A stretch of 64,000 bases of DNA from Sipunculus nudus (lineage: Eukaryota > Annelida > Sipuncula > Golfingiida > Sipunculidae): the NCBI GenBank assembly GCA_026874595.1, contig CM049321.1, positions 17,950,979-18,014,978 of the forward strand, written 5' to 3'. A program made the position numbers and the translations under genes. The notes beneath the pieces were generated by a model, which saw only the letters and a program-made list of their open reading frames with translations, was not told the origin of the DNA and did no database searches. Positions 35,449 through 47,400 of this stretch are shown here, one piece after another (within the stretch, counting starts at the first letter, position 1; every line of letters starts with the position of its first letter).

Positions 35449-38400
35449 GCGTGTAGCGATGTAAGTCTCTTAGTGTATAGATAACAGGCTGAAAACGCCT
35501 TAGTGTTGACTGTTTAATTCAACCACGAGCTTTCGAAGCTTATAGCTTCTTCATCAGGTGTCAAGTGGAAAGGTATAGAAATCGGCTGTATATATATATT
35601 TGATAAACAATTTCTAATGACCATAATGCATGGAATAGGGTAATGGATCTGTGATTGGCAACTCTTAATTTGTATCATGTTGACCAAGGTACCGAGTGTG
35701 TCATTGTTATTTACTCATAATGCTAGGTTATGAGTGTCCGGGTTATGTTGAGTTCATGTCCTCTGACACAATAAAGGATTAAAGGTCATTATGCTCATCG
35801 GCTTAATGTTGATGATGATTGACGACTAATGTGGTGGCGATCTGGTTGTGCAAGTCCATGATTATGAATAGAGATAATCCATATATAAATGGTGTATTAA
35901 ATGATATATTAAATAGTCTGTATCAGAAAGTTTACGTATAAGATGATGACGTTTGTCGATTACTTGATATTATTATTGTGTGTAAGCCCGAGAGGTGATC
36001 TCATAACACGGCAGTATCGGTGGCGGGAATATGCACGTATGCATGAGGAATGACGTCACGTCATTATCGATACGGAGGGGTCGTTCGGTGCTATTTATAT
36101 TATGGTAGGTCTCAATGTCTGTAGTGTGCCATGAAACCGGCATCACGATCTTTCCTTATGGTGTCAATTTTGTCAATCAATTTTAGTTCCCATATCTGTC
36201 GTTGTCGTGTGTCGGTAAGGTGGCCCTTTTGATCGGTTGCCGATGCCGGCAGAGTTCATGAATAGGTCTATTATTCGTCATTTAAACTCTTATCGCAAGT
36301 TAACGAATACACTCCCTACGAAGCGATTATACACTGATGTCGTTTCAGATCTCCTTCGCTATAACCGCTGCTATGTATGCAAGTTGTCGGGATATCAACA
36401 ACGGGGGGGGGGGGGGGGGGGGGGGGTTGTCTCTAGAATCGGACCAACAAGAGAGACTTGTCGCGAGCTTAAAACTTGGAGTTGAATGCACAATACGATA
36501 CCACACACCTTTTAGTCTGATTACAATTATTTTCCCTGTGCCAGCGCTGACGGCGAAACCCGATGAATCATGCTATAAAAAACAGCGGTAAAAGTGTAGT
36601 GGGATAGAATGACTGCAGTGTATAACACTGTGTGGAGAGTGTATAAGCGAAAAGGAAATATGCTTGTACCATTCAAGTTTTTATATTTTGGTTTGTTTTA
36701 GAACATGTTTTAATCTCTGATGACCAGATGTTGGTTGAGTAGAGTAAAGAATACCCATTATTTCCATATTTCTTGATTCCAAGTGAAGCATGTATTATCA
36801 TACTAAACACATACACATACACTGGCCCAATGTTCATGAAATACAAGGTTAATGTCAGGTGTAATACAAAGGTACGGTGACTAAATTTCCCCTAAAGGTT
36901 TCTGAAGTTAGAGGACACATCATTGTCTATATTTTATTATCACTTGGTCTTCGCGAAGGTTTATTGGCATCATTATAATTTTGTCTAACCTCAAGAGCTG
37001 TTCAAGCAATGCCTTCAACATTTGTTCTCATTGATTATAGTTAAAATCCCGTCTGAATGTGATTATTCAGAGGAATTACATGTACTCTGGATTCTGTATC
37101 GCCCATCAAGGCTCTGGGTACATGTACTTTGGATTCTGTATCACCCATCAAGGCTCTTGCTACATGTACTCTGGATTCTGTATCGCCCATCAAGGCTCTT
37201 GGTTCATGTACTCTGGATTCTGTATCGCCCATCAAGGCTCTGGGTATATGTACTTTGGATTCTGTATCGCCCATCAAGGCTCTGGGTTCATGTTCTCTGG
37301 ATTCTGTATCGCCCATCAAGGTTCTGGGTATATGTACTTTGGATTCTGTATCGCCCATCAAGACTCTGGGAACATATACTCTGGATTCTGCATCGCAAAA
37401 CAAAGCTCTGGGTTTGACGTGCATGTGTAGTAAGTGGCAAGTTAAGACATGGTCCTCACATTTGCTTCCCTGATGTTAAACTTCTTGATATAACAGGGCA
37501 CAATACGAGTTGGCGGAGCCAGGGAAGTATGGGAAATCGCAGGGAAAGGAGGGCGCTTGACCTTCTTTGAGTAAGTTATCAATAGCAGCTAGCCACTTTC
37601 ATATATACAGCCACACTTTACAATCACTGCATTTTCTGGACAGTCTCACAGGTTTCAGCAATTACAACTTTAATAGGTTCCAGCGCCATAACTTCCGGTT
37701 CGAATACCGTACATAACCAAATCTAAGCACTCACTGCCAGTTGGGCCATTACATTCATTTAAATACATGACAGTCGCATTATTAGTTTGCAAGAATATCC
37801 CTCCATCATATCAGTCATTCTAAAATGACCGGGGCCACAGGATTATCTATTCTGCAGTTATGTATAATAATGAAATCCACGTGTGATCCCCTACTAAATT
37901 CATATTTATACTGATCACAGCACCTAGCTTTCCATTCGGTCATATATATATAATTATTTATATTTCATATGTTTTGTTACTTTTTGCATATTTTTTCTTG
38001 TTTGTATTATGTTATGTAACAGTAAAATGTGAAATAAAAAAAATCCATTAAACAGGATCAACATTTGAAAACAAAGTAACCAAATAATATGCTAATAATT
38101 GTGTTTATCTGCAGCTTTTCGATTGACCCAACTAAACGGTTGAATTTTTGGCCGCTCGTTGTTGGACGAGCGTTCTCCATCATGGCTTCCGTGGGCACTA
38201 ACCAGACGGCAGTACAGAGGTACTGTGCGCTACCTACAATGAAGAAAGCAAAACTGTGAGTTTTTTTGCTGGACGAAGTGTAAATCTTCCATACATATAT
38301 TTTCAGTTCTCTACAGTTCATTATATATTGACCTTTTTTGTTTCTATAAGGCTCCATTTTTAAAGAAAACTATTAATCCGTTAAAACCTTTGCGGTGTCA

Positions 38401-41400
38401 TTTAAACAGATAAAGTAGTTAAACAAATTGAAAACACATAAAAAAACCATCATATAACCTAAAAGATACAGGGTGATGGTTATTAAAAAGGATATATTTT
38501 ATCTTGCATGCCAGAAGTTCTTCAATCTGATTTCATTCCTTGCAGATCTCTGGTACTTTGTTCACTGTACTATTGTATACTTGCTGCAATTGTGGGATTT
38601 TGCGGCCTAGTTATGTATGCCTTCTTCGCAAAGGAAGGATGCGACCCACTGAGAAGCAAGGAAATTAGCAATTCTAATCAGGTGAATTGTAATTCTCATT
38701 GCAGGATTACTTATTCGTTTCTGTAGGTGCACAATTAATGTTTGTCTTTCAAAAGTGTGATGGCGAATAAGTGTTTTTTATAGTTTTTATACGGGTCTTC
38801 TATTAAAATCCTGCGCGTGGCTTATTTAAACGACTTTAAGACCAAATTTTGAAATGTGGCATGCTTTCTCTGTACTCATATAATGTTATCAAGAACATAA
38901 TAACAAGATTGCTTTGTGTGAGGTTTATGGGGTAGCTAGAGAACCAAAAATCGGGAGGTCGTGTGTTCAAATTAAAACCGAGGATTGGTGAGAATCTCTA
39001 CATTCGGTCCCTATCTTAATGGGAAAGTTGTATTCCACAGTAATGTCTTATTCACACGTGATTTTGTCTTTGGGCCTTTCTCGGTGTTGTGACCCAGCAA
39101 TGGTGTGATAACAAACGAGGGACCCGCACGTGCGGCAGACACCGGGCCTTGGCCACATCAGAATATAAACTGAGAGGAAGCTCGTACTTCCACCCGGTCA
39201 CGCAGTCTCAATACTAAACTGAATTGTGCATATGTACAGGGCTTAGAGTTTAAGATAACGAAGACGTTTCTATGCATCTGGATGTGGTTGACGTTACAAG
39301 ACCAGTCTAACCAACAACATAAATCAATATATGTAGTTGTTGTTTTGCATTTTGTAGTATCGTATTGTCTAAGTCTCACATTATACCTGCAGTCTGGTGC
39401 CTCCGCCCTGGAATTAACATTGAGGTTGATGCTATAGTGTTTAATTGTATTCTTGACTTTTTTCAGCTCTTGCCTTACTTCATTCTCACGGTGTTAGATT
39501 ATCCAGGTCTCTCCGGTTTATTCCTGGCCGTACTCTTCAGCGGAGCTCTCAGGTGAGAATGTTGTTCGGCAACTTCTTTGTCTGTTACTGCCTCTGCCAG
39601 CAGTTCCAGGATTTAGGAAAAGGAGGGGTTCAGCCCAGAAGGACTTATGACAAAACCTATAAAAAAGGTCACCCGGCCGCGACATTGTTATGAAACCCTG
39701 GAAAAGAAAGGTTACGGCGGCTGAAATTGGGGGGGGGGGGGGGGGGGGGGGAAGAAGGGGCTTTAATTTCAAAGTATGGACCGCGATGTCATTGTTCGCA
39801 TACCGATTTTGAGGTATGCCAGAGGGAATGCGTTCATCCACATTGTGTGTTTAATCTTCACTCAAGTCACCATGAACAGAATCTCAGGACAATAAATGTG
39901 CCAATGAAGAATCGATTAGCTTTTTTTTTGTGTGGATCCCTTACACGATCCGAATTCAGGCGTATTTACAATTGTAAAGTGACGTATGTACTAATTCACT
40001 TGAGAATATGGGCTAATAAGAGAATACATCTCATATTAGGATAACCCCCCCCCCCCCCCAACACACACACACCACCACCACCACCACCAACAACACCACA
40101 TGCCGGAAACCTAAGCAGTCATATCAAGGTCTAGAATGTTATTTCATTCTGCATTTGCCTTCCTTCAATGACCAGTGACTGTGCCAATGGGTAGAGAACG
40201 CGCACCCTTGTGGTAACAAAAATATGCCTATGAGCCTTAGCGTAGACGGGGGTTAGAACGGGATGCAAATTAACAATCTTGCAGTTACAGGTCCAGCGCC
40301 CTTACCATTTCGCCTCCTCGCTCCACCATGACTATTAACCCTGTGCGAAGCAAGGGTTATTCTTTTCACTCGAATCTGTGTATGTGTGTGTGTGTATGTC
40401 CGGGCGATATCTGGAGACGGTATAACGGATGTTATTGAAATTTATCATATTGTCTGCAGCTGTTAAAGTGTTGACGAAGTTCATTTTTGGTCTAAATCCA
40501 AGCGTAAATAACCCCGGAATGAGTCTTTTATGGTTTTATAGCACATTTTACCGCTTGCACTTGTTAGGCCAACATGTGACCATTCGGCCATCTGTCAAGC
40601 GTGATCCATTACGTCACAAGCGAAAATGACGTCACGCCACGTGCCATTTCCCTGAAAGGTGTCCTTAAATCAACGCACGTCATGAAAAAGCGGGGGGGGG
40701 GGGGGGGGGGGGGGGAGGCATTGTTGTTTTTCAAAATATGATGTTAAAAAGTTCCCAGGAATAACACAGGTTTGATTGGCATTCCATGACATTAACTTTG
40801 AACACAGTCATTCGCGCAGGGTTCGCGTCGGAATATCGGACGCTTTTTTATTTTACCATTACAGTATTAAGAACAGGATAATTATAACTTCGCTCAACCC
40901 ACATATGTGTTTTCTGGGGTTTGCTTTTAGAGAGCTTTTAGCCCGGGGACCGCCGGGTACCTCTGAAAGTGTATAGAATAATTAAAATGTAATGTTCTAA
41001 ATAGCTTTTATAACACATCAGGTGAAAACAATAATCATAATCGATAACAAGTTCTGCTGGCGTTCTCAGTCTCAATCACATTAATATAACCAGAACATAA
41101 AGTTAGGAATCCCTCGGGAGGATCAAAAGAAATTAATAATTAGAGAGTATATTTTTATATTTGTTTTACCCTGTCTTATTCCGAATAAAAGTATTGCAGA
41201 AAATGTCAAACATAAAAAAGGAAACCGTTATTGAAAGACTCCTTGCATTTTTAGTTCTCTCTCATCATCTATGAACTCGCTGTCTGCGGTGACCTGGAAA
41301 GATATCCTTGAACCAAGGTTCAAAGGTCGCAAAGAGGAATATAAGGCATTCATCACTAAAATACTAGGTAGGAGACCTATGTTTTAATGCTGTAATTATA

Positions 41401-44400
41401 TGTGTCAATGTAAATTACTATCCTTAAATGTTCTCGTGTTCCGTCCTCTGTATATGTACACGCTGAGGAATTTACAAATACAGAAATTGAGATTTACTTT
41501 ACCTGAAGAGTGCAGCTCTGTCATATTGATGTTTTTTTCTATAGTTTTCATATACGGTGTTCTGGCTATCGGTATGTCTTTTCTGATGCAAATCCTGAGC
41601 GGACATGTGATGCAGGTAACTCTTGTAAAACTCATACAGTTTATGCCAAAAAAAGTTATGGTTCTCAGGCACCTTTCCTTCAGTAATCAGTGCGGGCGAT
41701 TTTTTTTTTTTTTTTTTACGTTTTTGCATGTTTCGGTAAAAATGTCAGATGAACAGGGAAAAACATGATAATAACATATATTTTTTTTGCTAAACAGATA
41801 AAAGCACTTCATAACAAAGGAAATCTTATCAAAATTGTATTATTTTATCTTCTTGAAGTATGAAAGTCAAAATAATTTTTTTATGCGGGGGGGGGGGGGG
41901 GGTTAAAATTGACGCTGGAGGTGCCTTAGAACTGTACCTTTTTGTTGTGGTCTTACATTTTAAATTTATAAAGATCTGTATATTAAAGCAAGTTATGCAT
42001 CTGCCTATTTTGTAGTTTATGACATATCTTGCCTTTTGCGTATATAATAATGTAATGTAAGTAATTCCTCCTGAGAAAGGTGCTTATAACGCCTCTATCA
42101 CGGTTTTTTTACCTTGTTTATCTAAAATATGTTTATAAACGCTGTTCATATGCCCATTTTGACAAACATTAAAGTCATGTAACTGAGTGTTTTCGGCCGA
42201 ATATTTAATATGAAAACATTTGATATGGAAAGAACACAAGTTGCAAAAAGCCAATTTACAGAACTCTGGTTCGTCTTACTTGCCGCCAGATGTCCTTTCT
42301 GTATGTGTTTGGGTTATTCGGACCCTACATTATAAACACGTGAATATAAGCCAAACGAATGCCTTCGTACCGATGGACTTGTGTTTTCCTGGCATATTTT
42401 TATGAAAGCTTCAGGGAATAATCTTTATATTATATCTGCTGGATAAGGAAATAGGCCCCTTATGTCCATCATCTCTGTAAATTTTGAAAAGCAGGTTCTG
42501 TACCACTAGAAATTTAGCTTCCTCATAGAAAAGTCCACCTAATCCATATCTTTTAAAATTATATCAAAAGTATAAGGGTATATGATGTGTTATAATTGAA
42601 AGGCCTGTTTTAATTTTTTTGTTGAGATTGAGCCAACATTGTACGCGTCATTCAAATGTTATATACAATTTTTAAAACTTTCTTCGATGAGTATACGTCA
42701 TAGATATATCATTATTTCCTATATTCTTTACTATGGAATTACTTAAAACATGTTGATAATAACAGTAACTTTAATCAGGTATCGGGTAGGGTCCTTGGAG
42801 CTTTGAGTGGACCAGTTAAAGGTATAATGGTGCTCGGGGGTCTCATTCCGTGTTCAAATGCAATCGTAAGTACTGCCAATGTGTACAAAATCATGATACC
42901 CTGGTTTGTAAATTATTTAAACTTTTTTTTCATTCCAGTAGAATTTTAACATCCAAAAACAGAAATAAACTCCAAATTAAAATATACTTTTCAAAGCTAA
43001 AAATGTTGTGTGTATAGCTATTTTGAATGTTTTACAAATATTGTTGAATTTTAATAATCTGATAGTTGCTGATAGATTTATAACTTGACGAATTGATTTC
43101 ATTAATAATGCATATTCAATGAAGAAATGAGATAAATGAACATAAATGTCAAACAGAGAAAAAAATGTTGTTGAAGAAATGTTTCCCGCATTATCGCCAC
43201 ATTACGTTTACCGTCAACGATGTTTCTTCTCGTCAAAAGGGGTCAATCGTTGGGAGTGCCGCATCGCTTGCTCTAACTTTATGGATGAACATCGGCTCTT
43301 ACGTCACCAGACCTCACCGGTACCGGCTCCCGACAGATGTCGCTAATTGTACTTTCAGTGGCAATCAAACTGCACTACCTAATCCAACAGATCCGTAAGC
43401 TATACCCTTTGAGTCACTCCTCTTTTAATGATCAATGGTCAGACTAAACAAAAACCGTGAATTCTCTCAGTGGGACGGCCATTTTATACTTTATCAAATT
43501 TTAATATTCATTTGTGTCATATATTTGGCCGTAGAGTGCATGATAACATTTTAATTAAATAAATCCTTTTAATTTGACTCAAGCGTGCTGATGTTCAATC
43601 TTGACCTTAAACACATATATCTTCGGAGGAATCGTGCATCTGTTCACCAGCTCGTTAAAGAAAAGAAAGGATTTAACATTATTAACACCAACAGAAGAGA
43701 GATTTCAGTTGATAAATCAATGTATGCTCTGGTTTTATATTTGGCAAATTGGAACGCTGTCTTTGACCCTTGAAGCCCCGCAACATTATATATTTTCATC
43801 ATTTAGCTGAAATGCAGGTTCAACATGTCGATATGTTAGTTTGTCTGTTAATGTCTATTTACCAATACGGATTATGACGAATCGAGTTTGACACCGGGGC
43901 AATCTTGATCACAAAAATAAGTTTTTGATTTAAAGTATTCTTTATCCCGGGGACGCCCTGAGCCATTCATTGGTATTAGAATGCCAGAGCTGATTCATTA
44001 TTAACTGTGATACTCGTTTTCTGTGTATAGTTGTGTATTAGTTTGAATAGAAATATAGCAGAGGTTGTGGCCCCTGGATACTTTCTAAGTTTCTTTCCTT
44101 ACTTATTGATTTATTTTACGTCATCTAACCAGGCCTAGGGACAGCATCTTCGCTCTGTATCGCGTATCGTTTACCTGGATGCCCATCATAAGTACAGTGT
44201 CGGTCATTTTTGTTGGAGTTATCGCCTCGCTACTGACTGGTGAGTGATAGGCGTGTCTACTCTTTATTTTATTTCTTTTGATTTGAAGTGGGCCGAAAAT
44301 GTTAATTACTGCGTAAAGAAGGCACAACAACGTTTATTCTTTCTAAGGAACCTAAAAGATTTTACGGCTCAGTCAACCGATTTTATTTGAGTTTTATCGG

Positions 44401-47400
44401 GCGGTAATTCAGAGGAGTCCTGACATTGTCAGTCACTCTATAGGGAGGCAGTGTCACGGTCGAGGAAAGGAACCGTCTTCCGAGGGTAGTTAGAACCGCT
44501 GAGAGGATCAGTGGGGTTCCTTTACCCACAGTTGACTCCTTATTTCAAACACGATTGTTGAAGAAAGCAAATGACATTATAGAAGACTATAGTCATCCGG
44601 CGCACTATTTGTTTAAAAAAAATGTAATCGGGGGTTCGCTATAGGTCGCTATCAGGCAATTACAAAAGAACTAAAACCAGCACTTATGCGTCAGCCGTTC
44701 GGGAATTAAATATATCACTTGCAGCACAATAATCTAGTCAAACATTCTTATTCTTACGTTTTTTTTTCTGTACACAATTTTATTTTATTATTTCTTGTTT
44801 AATGTGTTTTTTTTAGCAAGCCAGTCAAGCTTAATACTATGTGATGATCTTATTACATATATAGCAATAAACTATATCTTATCCTATCTTACTCCGACAA
44901 GACTCTTTTGGAGCAACCGGTGTCATCACAATAATTGCATTCCAGTCACTGCTGACGATGATTCGTGGCTGTTTTTAATTATTCTACACAGTCATACTTT
45001 GATCAAGATCTAATAACATGGCATTTATATTCCTTTTTTTCTGGTGTTTTTAATGTTTAACGCCAAAGCGTTACCCTAACCCTCTTTTGCATTAACCAAT
45101 TTTAACGGTGATGTGAATTGCCGCAACGGGTACCTAACAGCTTAAATAGGGGAATTCAAATTATAAGCTTCCAGGATAACATATTTTTGTTTCATATATT
45201 TGACATCAAGGGAAATATGAAAATTACAAAAGAGTAAGGACATGGACAATAATTCAAGCCTTCATACCTTTTCGAAGAATTTTGAACATACGTCCCTCGC
45301 CATTTCATAATACAGAGAAAAGAAGGGCTTTAACTGAAGCTTACGTGTAAATTGCGGATCTATAACATTTCACAGAATTAATCAACGTGATTTTAGCAAT
45401 AATATTTACGTTTCCCTAATGCAGGCCAATCAAAGCCGTACTATGGGAATTGTCAAGGTTCGACAAGGTTCTGAGAAGACCTGGTGGTGCTTACAATGAA
45501 AAATAAACACGTACACACAAACAATGACACAGCTAGCCTTTTTACTAGTAGATATTTGGTTTCAAACATATTGTTCCTATCGCCATGACAGACATAGAAA
45601 TGTATCTGTGGGTATCCATTTATCCATGTAAAAGCAGGGTTTAACAGAAACATTCTTTTTAGGTGGAGAGAATATGTCCAAAGTAAGGACAGGTCTGGTA
45701 CTGCCAGTGGGTGACTACATCTGCTGTTGTTGTCCGGAGTCTGTCCGTCGCTTTCTCTGGTGCGGAATGGACCACGATAGACCGACCGAGTCCGATATCA
45801 TGGTAATTTGTAATATGTTTATTTGTGTATACCCTGTAGGAAAAAAAATGAAAATGATTTTTTCATTGTTTGTCTAACAAGCTGTATACACAAAATTTGA
45901 GATTTTAAAGCATTTAAGAGTATGGTTTTTCAAATGTTATCAAAACTTTAAAAATATTCAACTGAATGTTTTGAAAAATTTTCATCTTGTTCTAATTTAT
46001 CAGGACATATATTTGTTTTATTAATTTTATTTATGAAAAAAAAATATCAGAATGTAATTAAAATATTCCTTTTATACGGAGATTATTTTGATACAGCTTT
46101 ATGTAAGTGTTAGAGTGTAACTGTTACATTTTTAAAAAGCTTCTGTTATAAAAAAAGTTATTCCTATGATTTTTTTTGGAAATGTTTCAAAGGAATGTTT
46201 CGTGCTATGAGGATATACATGTGTTGTGAAATATACTTCTCAGAGGTTTATACTCCATCAGTCCTGATAAAACTGGTCTCTAAATAGAAAATCGTTAGGT
46301 TAGGATTAGACACGTAATGTCTATTTTCGTCAATTTCCCTGATTAAAACTTTAAATAATATATATGCAACTGACCTTTAAAAATATATTTGAAGAACGAT
46401 CGAGAATAATTACTGTTTCTCTATCAGAGCATGCTAAAAAAGCAGTTGAATTTAAGCTCGCAATAATTAATTGTGGTCCTCTTTGCCTGAAACAGTATAT
46501 TCATTGCTATTTTCCACCATAATTAATATGTGTTATATAAAAAGAAATACTGGCTGTGTTCTTAACGAAGTCATGCTGTATTTAAATCCAGGAATCAGTG
46601 TTGTTGGCACGAAAATGTGGAATTGCCTGCCTTATAGCCTTAGTTATGCAACCCGTCCCTTAAATAAAACCATAATTGTTCATGCAATATTTTCTGCTGA
46701 GTCAATTCCACAGGATGTTTTACATGTAAAATGTAAAGAGTATGATGATGATAACAATTATCATTAGGATTAATATTCTTTTATAATTATTTTCATCATT
46801 ATTATTACATTTTCTGTTCTGTTGGTCTTGTCTTTTTGGGAAGCCCTAAATTAATGTATCAATGAAACATTATTTATAACATTTCAAACAGTGAGCTTTA
46901 ACCCCATGGCCTTTTTATGGGTTGGGTGTCTTAACTATTAATACTCATCATTTTAGCGAATAGGTGATTTACTGTGAATTTTCTATTAACATAAAAAAGT
47001 GTAAAGCAGTTGTTCCAAGAAAAACCCACATTGATGAATCATCGTACCAATCAAGATGTATTTAGTATCCATACGTTTAATACAGGACATTAGGGTTTAC
47101 AATAGATTATCGTAAATACCTATATTTAAGAAATTTTACGGAATATTAGTAGTAGAATAGATTCGGATCAGTTCAACAATAGGATAGATAATGATAGACC
47201 CAAATACCTATATCCCTTTGACTTTTCAAATTTTGTTTAATGCTGCTTTGTTTAATATTGCTCCATTCCACTTTTTTAATCCCTTTTTTCAATTAAACAT
47301 TGTCGCCATTGCCTGCGCTTGTAAATTAGGATTTGGTTTTATTACATGTTGCTGTAGGTGTTTTTTACATGTTGCTGTAGGTGTTTGAAAGTATTGCTGT

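Noticed and set aside
37022-37473. Overlapping open frames of 114-131 codons on both strands
   Set aside because: All come from the 42-bp tandem repeat in intron 6 of copy C; no start context, family or splice support.
46471-46767. 98-codon frame as an SLC5 exon or independent gene
   Set aside because: It resembles a LINE C-terminal relic and is mirrored in non-coding sequence of the left arm.
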